The position numbers and the translations under genes are program-made. From Undibacterium paludis (GTDB taxonomy: Bacteria > Pseudomonadota > Gammaproteobacteria > Burkholderiales > Burkholderiaceae_D), in the NCBI RefSeq assembly GCF_022568815.1, contig NZ_JAKZHX010000005.1:124001-188000 (forward strand): a DNA stretch of 64,000 bases, read 5' to 3'. Positions 18,951 to 27,313 of the stretch are shown here, one piece after another. Numbering within the stretch: position 1 is the first letter of the stretch; each line of letters opens with the position of its first letter. Under the pieces are notes generated by a model. That model was given only the letters and a program-made list of their open reading frames with translations, was not told where the DNA came from and did not search any database.

Positions 18951-18976
18951 AGTGACTATTTCATGATATAGTCACT
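18951..18976. promoter_or_regulatory. TetR operator 2 (tetR/outer-membrane channel divergent promoter)
   Basis: A 26-bp inverted repeat with 9-bp perfect arms AGTGACTAT and ATAGTCACT separated by 8 bases. It shares the AGTGAC/GTCACT ends and exact length with operator 1. It lies 38 bp before the tetR start and 54 bp before the channel start, in position to control both directions. Confidence 0.8.
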
Positions 18977-19030
18977 TCAATTTCTTCGATTTTCCCTTTA
19001 TTTAGTCCCTTCACTGTATGGGAGATGTCC

Positions 19031-20491
19031 ATGCCTATCAAACGCTCTCTTTTGATGTTTGTCGTCACCAGTCTTGCAGCGGGTTGTGCTGTCGGGCCGG
19101 ATTACCTTCAACCTGCCCCTGCCATGCCAGACCGCTATCTGGGTCAAACCGCGATTGAGCAAAGGCATGCCAAAGCCAGCGCTGACTTCAGCATCTGGTG
19201 GGAAGGCTTTGGCGATCCACAACTGACCCGTTTCGTCAAACTTGCGCTGGAGCAAAATCTGGATCTCGCCCAGGCGTCCGCCCGTGTCGCCCAGACACAG
19301 GCAGGACTCAGCGCAGCCAATGCCGCGCTGCTGCCATCCGGCACCATCAATGCCCAGGGTGCTCGCGCCTACCAGTCGGTTGAAACGCCAATGGGACAAA
19401 TCTTGAATTCAAAGCCCCATTTTGATCGCTACGGCAACGCCTATGAAGCCAATCTCACTGTTGGCTGGGAACTGGATGTCTTCGGTGGTGTGCGTCGTGG
19501 CCGGGAAGCGGCACTTGCCGACTATCAGGCTTCAGAGGCTGGCGTTACGGCAACACGTCTGGCGGTGGCAGCACAGGTAGCCGACATCTATATTAGTATT
19601 CGCGGCCTGCAAGCCCGCCTGGATATCGCCCGCAAGCAAGTGCAGACACAACAAGACCTGTTCGCCACCATCAATCTGCTGTACGGCAAGGGACTGGCCG
19701 CTGAACTTCAGGTGCGACAGGCCGAAGGCGCGCTGGCGCAGGTACGGGCATCGGTACCCATCCTCGAAACAGGGCTGGATACGGCCATGAATGCGCTGGA
19801 TGTCATGCTGGGCAAACCACCTGGCACTTACCGGGCGGACCTGACCAATACCGTTGCTATTCCGGCTGCCCCGCAAATTGCAGCGAGCGGCTCGCCCGGT
19901 GATTTACTCCGGCGCCGGCCTGACCTGATCGTGGCAGAACGCCGCCTGGCAGCGTCAAATGCCCGTATCGGCATGGCGGTTGCCGAGTATTATCCCAAAC
20001 TGTCTCTTAGTGGGCTGATGGGCAGCGCGACCTCCGTATCTGCTGGCAACCTGTTCACCAGTGGTGCCAGTCAGGCAGCTGGTGTGCTGGGTCTGCGCTG
20101 GCGTTTGTTCGACTTTGGCCGCATCAATGCGCAGATTGGCCTGGCCAAGGGACAAGAAGCCGAAGCACTGGCAGCATACCGGCTCGCCGTGCTGCGTGCG
20201 ACCGAAGATGTGGAAAACGCTTTCTCGGCCCTGGTCAAACGTGAGGATCAAGCCAGTATACTAGCCCAGGGTGTGGATTCGCTGGGCCGTGCAAGAGGTG
20301 CCTCGTTTGCAGCCTATCAAAAAGGCGTCGTCAGCCTGATTGAAGTCTTGCAAGCGGACGAAAACCTGTTACGCGCCTCCGACATGCAAGCACAGGCACA
20401 AACCGAATCAGCACGCACGGCGGTTGCGGCATTCAAGGCGCTAGGTGGTGGCTGGCAGGGCAACCTTCCCGCAACTATGGCAAGCAGATAG
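19031..20491 (+). CDS. NodT/OprM-family efflux outer-membrane lipoprotein
   Basis: A 486-residue TolC-like channel subunit. A lipoprotein signal ends with LAAGC, followed by AVGPDYLQP, the classic NodT start. Two repeated outer-membrane efflux domains follow; PGDLLRRRPDLIVAERRLAA near residue 290 is a family signature. The ATG at 19031 is chosen because GGGAG lies 7 bases upstream, whereas it would abut the alternative ATG at 19025. It completes the tripartite pump encoded on the opposite strand and shares operator 2. Confidence 0.94.
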   Translation: MPIKRSLLMFVVTSLAAGCAVGPDYLQPAPAMPDRYLGQTAIEQRHAKASADFSIWWEGFGDPQLTRFVKLALEQNLDLAQASARVAQTQAGLSAANAALLPSGTINAQGARAYQSVETPMGQILNSKPHFDRYGNAYEANLTVGWELDVFGGVRRGREAALADYQASEAGVTATRLAVAAQVADIYISIRGLQARLDIARKQVQTQQDLFATINLLYGKGLAAELQVRQAEGALAQVRASVPILETGLDTAMNALDVMLGKPPGTYRADLTNTVAIPAAPQIAASGSPGDLLRRRPDLIVAERRLAASNARIGMAVAEYYPKLSLSGLMGSATSVSAGNLFTSGASQAAGVLGLRWRLFDFGRINAQIGLAKGQEAEALAAYRLAVLRATEDVENAFSALVKREDQASILAQGVDSLGRARGASFAAYQKGVVSLIEVLQADENLLRASDMQAQAQTESARTAVAAFKALGGGWQGNLPATMASR

Positions 20492-21211
20492 TCTCAGTAT
20501 GAGCAAGCAAATGCACGCGTTCGTCCTGGTCATCATGGCATGGCCGCTATCCTGCTTGACGTTGTGCGATAGCATCTTGCCAGAGCCACACCATAAACTT
20601 GAAGATAACGCAATATCTGGAGATTTTCGGCAGGTTTGAATAATGGCGCAAAGAAAAGCGAACGGATGAGTTGTTTTGGCCACTATGGTTCACAAATGTT
20701 ACCTTCGTTAGACCCAACCGTTGTCCGCGCTGAGAGCTTGTTTCAATTTACGAGCAATCAAAAATTATGTCGTAACCAACCATAGATCGTCACTTTTTTA
20801 GATGGTAATAGATGACATATTGAGTAGATGCGACGAAAAGATTTGAATAAATTGGGTGAACCGAAAAGTTCAGAGTTGGCGGAATGAAACACCTGAAAGT
20901 TCAGAGCCAGACGGTCTTTTAGTTCAAAAAATAATGTCTTACAAAAAGGTAAGTCGTTGATATTTAAAATTATTTAACTCGCGCTCTGAATTTTTTACAC
21001 TTAGCTCCGATTTTTTTCTGGTCTAGCGGTAACGATACGACACGATCTCTACAACGGCTGGAAGTAGATCATACAATTTTGGATATTGTGATCATCGCCG
21101 ATGGATCTGGCATGCCACTTGGCCGGCCAGTAACAACAATCATCGTTGCTGGCTATAGCAGCTAAGCATCTTTCCGCCAGACGGTTTCTGGCAGCGCCTG
21201 TCGGCTGGTTT
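20492..21211. other. Non-coding right edge of the accessory block
   Basis: No gene in 720 bp. It holds the IS21-end-like repeats at 20864-21017, and AT content rises markedly after 20700. The rest looks like decayed mobile-element DNA. Confidence 0.5.
20864..21017. repeat. IS21-end-like repeats in both orientations
   Basis: Two units read AAAGTTCAGAG (near 20865 and 20895) and two read the opposite way as ATTTAACTC then CTCTGAATTTTTT and CTTAGCTCCGATTTTTT (20970-21017). These correspond to the unit at 6195-6325. The opposed orientations suggest the right end of one element beside the left end of another. The assignment to IS21 rests on the nearby transposase fragment and is tentative. Confidence 0.5.
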
Positions 21212-21583
21212 TCAACGGATGTAGAAAACTCGACGTCCGAAATAGGGGACGTAGCAAAGACTGATGACATCGAGAACGACCCACATGTTCGTGCCTGCCT
21301 CAAGCCGTTTGCCTGTGTCAGAAATGTTTATTCCGTATCGAGGACTGGAAACGGAGCACTCCGCAATATCTAGACTATCGTCGCTGGTCTGCAGTTCAAG
21401 CCCCTCGTCAGCCTTGGTCATTCCAACTTGGAGGACGCCAGTCATGTCGGGCACAACAATCGACTTGGATTCACCCGTTTTCAAAGAGCCCACCTTCTTC
21501 CCATTGAAGAATACGGACAACGGCTGTGCTCGTCCAAGTGCATTTCTCAAAAAACTTGATGGCCTGTATATCTCTACTTCCAA
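21212..21583 (-). CDS. Hypothetical small protein
   Basis: A 123-residue open frame beginning at a TTG with GGGGG 7 bases upstream. The central part (VFFNGKKVGSLKTGESKSIV) has the alternating pattern of a small beta domain seen in many membrane-associated bacterial proteins where a short beta-sandwich precedes a membrane segment. The last 25 residues are hydrophobic and may be frameshifted. No family is recognised with confidence. It lies among IS remnants and may itself be a decaying cargo gene. Confidence 0.45.
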   Translation of the reverse strand: MEVEIYRPSSFLRNALGRAQPLSVFFNGKKVGSLKTGESKSIVVPDMTGVLQVGMTKADEGLELQTSDDSLDIAECSVSSPRYGINISDTGKRLEAGTNMWVVLDVISLCYVPYFGRRVFYIR

Positions 21584-21627
21584 GATTTACCCCCTATTGC
21601 AAGACCTATATAGAATATCAGATGAAA

Positions 21628-22023
21628 TTAGGAATTGCTAATCAAGCTATTTCTTAAATATCGGCTTTCAAAATCAAGTATGCCCCTGATCTCGGTCTTT
21701 GCTGGTGAATAGACCAAACCATGAATATCTGTGTGAAAACAAATAATGAAGTCGGGCAGATATTTCGATTTATTGGAAGCCTTTTCATTGGGTAGTTGAT
21801 AAAGCTGTTCGTTTGCTAGCTGAATTGCCCCAATCAGTTTGATCCACCTTCTGCTTCCTGGCGAAGGCTCCCCCCTGTCATACGTCCCTTCAAATCCCAG
21901 CTCTCTCAAATTCAGGTGAAGCTGTTTTAGGCTGCGTCGCTGTTTCCGATTTTTATCCGCTTCTGTCCTAAGCCAGCTTGAAAGTTGCAATACATATCGT
22001 CTATCACACTGGCTGTTTGACAA
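21628..22023 (-). pseudogene. IS21-family transposase (IstA) fragment, frameshifted
   Basis: The segment LSSWLRTEADKNRKQRRSLK followed by QLHLNLRELGFEGTYDR is typical of the IstA linker region (family members read similarly up to DRVAAFAR). The frame then shifts: a neighbouring frame continues GAFARKQKVDQTDW, matching the expected continuation. Both the N-terminal catalytic domain and the C-terminus are missing. It supports the reading of the flanking short repeats as IS21 ends. Confidence 0.65.
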
Positions 22024-22058
22024 TCCATATAGGTAGGCCCCGTGTCTTTTGATCTCAG

Positions 22059-22290
22059 TTAGCGCCGCGCGGGTAAGGCTTCCTCAATGGCAGAGTCTGA
22101 CAGGTTGAAGCATCGTTGCAGCAAATAAATGCATAGCATACGCTCTACCTGCTTTGGGATAATGGGGCTCTATCAGTGCACACAGCATGGCCCACGGCAC
22201 AACACGATTCATCTCTGATAAAAACACTGCCCGCTCCGTCGTCTTGGCGTAGCGTTCAAATCCACCTTCGGCAAATGTTGCCTGCTTCAT
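22059..22290 (-). pseudogene. IS5-family transposase fragment
   Basis: The start MKQATFAEGGFERYAKTTER followed by MNRVVPWAMLCALIEPHYPKAG matches the N-terminus of IS5-type transposases nearly perfectly. After about residue 52 there is a deletion, and a different frame continues RCFNLSDSAIEEAL, a downstream IS5 motif, until a stop at 22059. It abuts the IS21 fragment, showing one element inserted in or joined to another. Confidence 0.8.
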
Positions 22291-22481
22291 GGCGTCTAAG
22301 ATTCGGCAAGGAACATGCTTATATTAACGTCTCTGAATCAGGGTTCGTTTACTTAATCAGAGATTCCTTAAATGAAAAAGCGGTTCAGACTTAAATTGTC
22401 TACGGTTTCGTCAGTGCTTGATGTAGATGAGGTAGATGTTCAGGCAGTTCGGTTTAAATGAGCGTCGACACCAGCACCAGA

Positions 22482-23912
22482 TCAATTGATCAATGGCGTT
22501 TCTTCCACAAATGCAGCAATTGCACTTCTGTTGGATACGCCTTGTTTTGCCTTGTACATGGCGATGTCGGCTTCCTTGAGGAATTGTTCGGCATTCGCCG
22601 GAGAATCGTAAATGCTGATACCGATACTGGTTGACATCATGATAGTTGTACCGGGCAGTGGAAGATCCAGCGCGGCGACTATTTTCCCGGCCAAAATCCG
22701 GGCATGTTCCAATACCCGTACACCTTCGGCAAGCACAACGAATTCATCACCGCCAAGGCGGGCCATCGTATCGTTCTCACGCAGGCAGCCTGACACTCTT
22801 TTCGCAAATTCCTTTAACACGGCGTCCCCTGTGTCATGGCCATTCGTATCATTGATTTTTTTAAACCCATTCAGGTCCATGAACAATAAAGCCAGACCAT
22901 TGTTTTGCCGCAGTTGCCTGAGTATTGCATGATGTAGCACTTGCATGAAATGCCTGCGGTTGGGGAGCCCGGTCAGGCCGTCTGACAAGGCCATTTCATT
23001 CAGGGTGGATTCCCATTTCTTGCGTTCAGAAATATCGTGCAGAAAAGCCGTGAATTCGAATTGGCCTGCAACATTATTAACGTTCAAACTGACTTCGACA
23101 GAAAGCTCTTTGCCATACCGGTCAACAGCGAGAAGTTCGCGCCGCGCGGTTGTGGATTTTTTTCCTAGCCTGCCCAGATGCGTCAGGATATTGACAAAGG
23201 AACTTCTGAAGGCAGGCGGCACGATCAGATCCGCAATATTGCGGCCCATGGCTTCATTACTGGTCCAGCCGAACAAGGATTCAGAAGTGCGGTTCCATTG
23301 CGTCACGATGCCGGCATTGTCTATCGATATTACAGCATCGTTGGCATATTCGAGGATGGTGCGTATCCGCTCTTCGCTTGAACGTAGTTGTGCCTGTACA
23401 CGCAGCATCTCATCAAAAGCAACCTGCTTGCCAAGCGCAGCCCCCAGGGCCGCCCCCAAGAGTTCCAGCGTCTGCAAATCTTCTTCGTCAAAACCGTATG
23501 CCTGCTCGGACATGACTTTGAGGACACCCACTGGCTGGCCACGTTCAAAAAGCGGTGTGCAGATCATGGAGCGGACACCCACTTTTTTACAGGCATTGGC
23601 ATCAACACGCGAATCGGTCTCAGTATCATCACATTGCAGGATTTGGGCGCTACTGACACACAATCCTGACAAGCTGTTTGCTCTCAACAGACGCAAGCCA
23701 ACATGCTGGGATATTGCGCCACTGGCAGAACGGTAGACCATATAGTCGCCATCAACCAGTTCGACTACCGCACCTTTGGCCCCTGTCAGTTCCTGTAATG
23801 TATTGACAACAAGCTGCATGAATGCGGTGAGGTCCAGGTCTGCCTGAACGAGACGTGATTGTGTCTCAATGATTCGTTCTAACCGGTCAAGTTGTCTTTT
23901 ATTTTTTTTCAT
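22482..23912 (-). CDS. GAF-PAS-GGDEF diguanylate cyclase
   Basis: A 476-residue cytosolic signalling protein making cyclic di-GMP from two GTP. A short coiled N-terminus is followed by a GAF domain (~28-165), a PAS domain with a PAC extension (~185-300, containing YANDAVISIDNAGIVTQWN), and a GGDEF domain (~310-470). The active-site RLGGDEF is intact. The RENDTMAR stretch supplies an RxxD product-inhibition site five residues upstream. No membrane segment is present, so the signal is intracellular. It stands alone, with no partner gene adjacent. Confidence 0.95.
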   Translation of the reverse strand: MKKNKRQLDRLERIIETQSRLVQADLDLTAFMQLVVNTLQELTGAKGAVVELVDGDYMVYRSASGAISQHVGLRLLRANSLSGLCVSSAQILQCDDTETDSRVDANACKKVGVRSMICTPLFERGQPVGVLKVMSEQAYGFDEEDLQTLELLGAALGAALGKQVAFDEMLRVQAQLRSSEERIRTILEYANDAVISIDNAGIVTQWNRTSESLFGWTSNEAMGRNIADLIVPPAFRSSFVNILTHLGRLGKKSTTARRELLAVDRYGKELSVEVSLNVNNVAGQFEFTAFLHDISERKKWESTLNEMALSDGLTGLPNRRHFMQVLHHAILRQLRQNNGLALLFMDLNGFKKINDTNGHDTGDAVLKEFAKRVSGCLRENDTMARLGGDEFVVLAEGVRVLEHARILAGKIVAALDLPLPGTTIMMSTSIGISIYDSPANAEQFLKEADIAMYKAKQGVSNRSAIAAFVEETPLIN

Positions 23913-24410
23913 TTTGCGACCCCAGGCAGGTTTATACGTAGTATTTATTTTAGGATATTTCGGAACGAATTCGCTTTCAATCTATAGCGGATTCGCCACT
24001 TTTTGTTACTTATTGCTGCTTGATTTTCCATGAGCTTTTCAATTCCCCTGGCGGGTATTCCAGGATTTTTATCACGCTGACATAACATTAACTTCTCATT
24101 TCTTTCACTGCTTGATATCAGCAGCGAACCAACATTTTTTCTACAGTTTTATCGAAATAACAAATAGTCCGTAACATCGTCCCGCACACATTGAAAGCAA
24201 AAAGCACCATCTGTTATTTCAAGCGGTGTTTTTGTTGCGTGCAGATTTTGCCAGCTTCATAAAACCCCAGGTTACCAATTGTAGATTTTGGTAACAAAAA
24301 ATCATTACGATTGTGAATAAATGCTAAATCTGCCAGCATTTGCTTTTATTCTTGACCATGACAACGCCCAACCTGTTTTACCAGGAAGCGCTCTTTCAAA
24401 AGGTACAGTG
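23913..24410. other. Intergenic region between divergent genes
   Basis: About 500 bp, AT-rich, containing the divergent promoters of the cyclase and the beta-helix lipoprotein. No gene, clear repeat or operator was identified. Confidence 0.4.
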
Positions 24411-27233
24411 ATGTATAAATTTCGCAAGTCTGGATGGATGTCGTGGATGCTGCAGGCCAGCGTAGTCGCCCTGCTCAGTGCATGCGGTGGTGCGAACAAT
24501 AGCACGGTTTCAACTGCGCCACAGGTACAGACATCGAACCCGCCACCAGCTTCAACCGGTAGCTCTTTCCCGCAGAATGTATTGGCACAAACGACAAAGA
24601 CTGCTTCGCCCCTACTGAGCGCAAGCACTGCGAAGGGGTTCGCCTCCAGCACCAGCCCTGCACCGCAAATTTTGTTTACCGACACACTGAGCGCACCGAC
24701 CACAGGTGGTGAAAACAACCAGGGTGGCTATCTTTCCATCTTCGGCAAGAATTTTGGTTCTGCGAGCGACCTCGGTACGAATACCAGGGTTTATATCAAC
24801 GACAAGGAAGTGGCCAACTACCGTTATCTGGGCAATGCAAAATCAAGCGCAAAGACTGGATTGCAGCAAATCACGGTACAGGTAGGCCCGCTTGGCGGGG
24901 CGCCTGCAGGCAGCGCGTTGCCTGTCAAAGTCGTGTTTAATGGCACGTCATCAAATACTGACAACACCTTTACGCCAAGTGCTGGCCGGGTACTTTTCGT
25001 GTCCTTGTCCGGCTCTGACACCAGCGCGGTGGTCAATAATATTGCCAAACCCTGGCGTTCATTGCAGAACATGAGCACCTTGAAGGGTGCCTACTTTGCC
25101 ATGCAAGCGGGCGACCAGGTCGTGATACGCGGCGGCGCCTGGCATGATACAAATGGTCAAGACAAAACCTGGATGCGCTTTGGCGGCGGCACCTATGCCA
25201 GGAACGGCAGCCCTTCAGCATGGATACATATCACAGCCTACCCTGGCCCGGTCAATGGCAACGCCATTGAGGATGTGCATTACACGACACCGGCCAGCGC
25301 ATCGGGCGGTATCGCTGGACCCTGGTCTGCCATTGCCGGCACAACCGGCGAATATATCTCGATATCGAACTTGCGCATGGATGTAGCGGGCGGTGCAGCC
25401 CGCGATGCAGCACCTGTCAACTTCCAGTACACCGCTGGTCCATGGCGTGTGGTCAACAATGAACTGGGGCCATGGGTCGCCGGTAATTCTGCAACGCTCA
25501 ATGCGGCGGGTGTTTCTGGCCACGGTAAAGGAAACCAGGTTCTTGGCAATAACATTCACGACATCGCCGGCACCAGCGAATTACAGAACCATGGCATCTA
25601 TGCCGATACCACGGCACAGGACTGGGAAGTTGCCTATAACTGGATACACAATATCACCGGTGGTTCAGCCGTGCAGTTCAATGACAATGAAGGCGGTGCA
25701 GGCTCTTACACACTTCCGCACGGCGGCATCTGGCAGGGCTTTACCGGCATACGCATACACCACAACTGGCTGGAAAATGCCGCCAAATACGGCATCAATT
25801 TCAATGACCAGGGCAGCACGCACATGGGCACGTATGAAGCCCGTAGCTGGAACAATGTCATTACCGGCACCAAGTCATATCCGATACGCATCAACTCCAC
25901 TGCCACGACACAGAACATGTGGTTTGCCTACAATACCATCTATAACGCCATGACCGGTGCTTCGGGATACAAGGCCTATATCATGGATGAAGGTTTTGGC
26001 AGCGGCGCTGGCATACATAACAAGTTCTACAATAATATTTTTGCCTTTGGCCCCGGCACCCAGTCTGGTACGACCTGGCTGATTGATTACAGTACGCCGT
26101 CAACAACGGCCAGCTACGACTTCAAGCAAAACCTGTACTTCAGCAATGGGCAGAGCGTGCCATTACCAGCGACACTGGGTGATAACCTGGCCGTCTCTGG
26201 CAACCCGCTGTTCAAGGATGCAGCGGCGGCAAACTACAGCTTGCAGGCAAGCAGCCCGGCAGTGGATGCAGCGAACCAGCCTGACATTTTCGCCGTCAAT
26301 GACGACATCGGCAATACTGCACGTCCGCAAGGCAACAGCAAGGACATAGGCGCATTTGAACTCAGCGGCGCGGTCATACCCATACCCACACCTGTCAATG
26401 GCATGTGCGGTGCTGCCAATGGCATGTCGTTCAGCGCGGCACCAAGCAGCCAGCTTTGCTCTTCTGGTGTGGCCTCACTGGTGTCATTTACCGGCAAGAG
26501 CTGGGCATGGAGCTGTTCTGGCAGCAATGGCGGGACGACGGCAAGCTGTGCCGCCAACCTGGCAAGCAACCCTGATCCATCCACTCCACCCAGCGTGCGC
26601 CAGCAATACTCTGGCGTGATCACCGCTGGAACAAGCGTGCATCAGATGCCGGGCAATGTGTCGGCAGGTAACTGGATACTGGTGACCGTGGGTGTGAACA
26701 ATAATGCGCTGGGCATATCAGGCACCCTGTCTGATAACCAGGGGCATGCAGACATCAGTACTTTCACATCCTTGGGACGCATCTATGTGGATGGCATGGG
26801 CACTGATCTGTATGCGGCAAAAGCCACCGCATCAGGTATCTACAAGCTGACAGTAGGCATCCCCAACCAGGGCAGCATACATCTGGTGGAAATCCAGAAT
26901 GCCGATGCGGTGAACCTGCTCGACGTTCCTGTGGCAACCAGCACAGGCCCGCGATTTGCAGGCACAGCCCTGTCCTCATCAACGCAGACGAGCACCAGGG
27001 CGAATGATCTCGTTCTTGCGCTCGTTGATCTGGGATTCGGCAATGCCATCCCGTTTAGCACGAATGGTGCGTGGCAACTGGTGAGCCAGGAATCCGGCAC
27101 GGCGATCACTTCACGTATTTATGGATTGACGCCAAATGCTACAGGTGCATTTGGTATTTCTGGTACGGTAGGTGGCAGTGGCGCCGGATACCCAGGCTGG
27201 GAGGCTGCTGTTATCGTCATCAAGGGGCAATAG
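24411..27233 (+). CDS. Secreted parallel beta-helix lipoprotein (choice-of-anchor Q type)
   Basis: A 940-residue exported protein. The ATG at 24411 is chosen because it gives a lipoprotein signal (VVALLSACGG). After a Ser/Thr/Pro linker comes an IPT/TIG-like domain (~75-190, FGKNFGSASDLG), then a long right-handed beta-helix (~200-600, with HNWLENAAKYGINFNDQGS and similar rungs), ending with SPAVDAANQ and DIGAFEL, the choice-of-anchor Q signature. A Cys-containing ~45-residue module and a ~200-residue C-terminal beta-sandwich follow. The fold suggests polysaccharide binding or lyase activity; no catalytic residues can be assigned. Confidence 0.85.
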   Translation: MYKFRKSGWMSWMLQASVVALLSACGGANNSTVSTAPQVQTSNPPPASTGSSFPQNVLAQTTKTASPLLSASTAKGFASSTSPAPQILFTDTLSAPTTGGENNQGGYLSIFGKNFGSASDLGTNTRVYINDKEVANYRYLGNAKSSAKTGLQQITVQVGPLGGAPAGSALPVKVVFNGTSSNTDNTFTPSAGRVLFVSLSGSDTSAVVNNIAKPWRSLQNMSTLKGAYFAMQAGDQVVIRGGAWHDTNGQDKTWMRFGGGTYARNGSPSAWIHITAYPGPVNGNAIEDVHYTTPASASGGIAGPWSAIAGTTGEYISISNLRMDVAGGAARDAAPVNFQYTAGPWRVVNNELGPWVAGNSATLNAAGVSGHGKGNQVLGNNIHDIAGTSELQNHGIYADTTAQDWEVAYNWIHNITGGSAVQFNDNEGGAGSYTLPHGGIWQGFTGIRIHHNWLENAAKYGINFNDQGSTHMGTYEARSWNNVITGTKSYPIRINSTATTQNMWFAYNTIYNAMTGASGYKAYIMDEGFGSGAGIHNKFYNNIFAFGPGTQSGTTWLIDYSTPSTTASYDFKQNLYFSNGQSVPLPATLGDNLAVSGNPLFKDAAAANYSLQASSPAVDAANQPDIFAVNDDIGNTARPQGNSKDIGAFELSGAVIPIPTPVNGMCGAANGMSFSAAPSSQLCSSGVASLVSFTGKSWAWSCSGSNGGTTASCAANLASNPDPSTPPSVRQQYSGVITAGTSVHQMPGNVSAGNWILVTVGVNNNALGISGTLSDNQGHADISTFTSLGRIYVDGMGTDLYAAKATASGIYKLTVGIPNQGSIHLVEIQNADAVNLLDVPVATSTGPRFAGTALSSSTQTSTRANDLVLALVDLGFGNAIPFSTNGAWQLVSQESGTAITSRIYGLTPNATGAFGISGTVGGSGAGYPGWEAAVIVIKGQ

Positions 27234-27271
27234 CATCTGCCCAGCTTCAAACAGATGTTGAACAACACCGG

Positions 27272-27297
27272 GAGTGCCAGCCCAAGCACTGGCACTC
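27272..27297. terminator. Hairpin between convergent genes
   Basis: GAGTGCCAG and its complement form a perfect 9-bp stem with an 8-base loop between two converging genes. The T-run is poor in both directions, so it is a probable but not certain terminator. Confidence 0.5.
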
Positions 27298-27313
27298 TCC
27301 AAAAATGAACTAC

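Noticed and set aside
22084-22290. A functional small protein of 68 residues
   Set aside because: It is the N-terminus of an IS5 transposase followed by a deletion and frameshift, not a complete gene.
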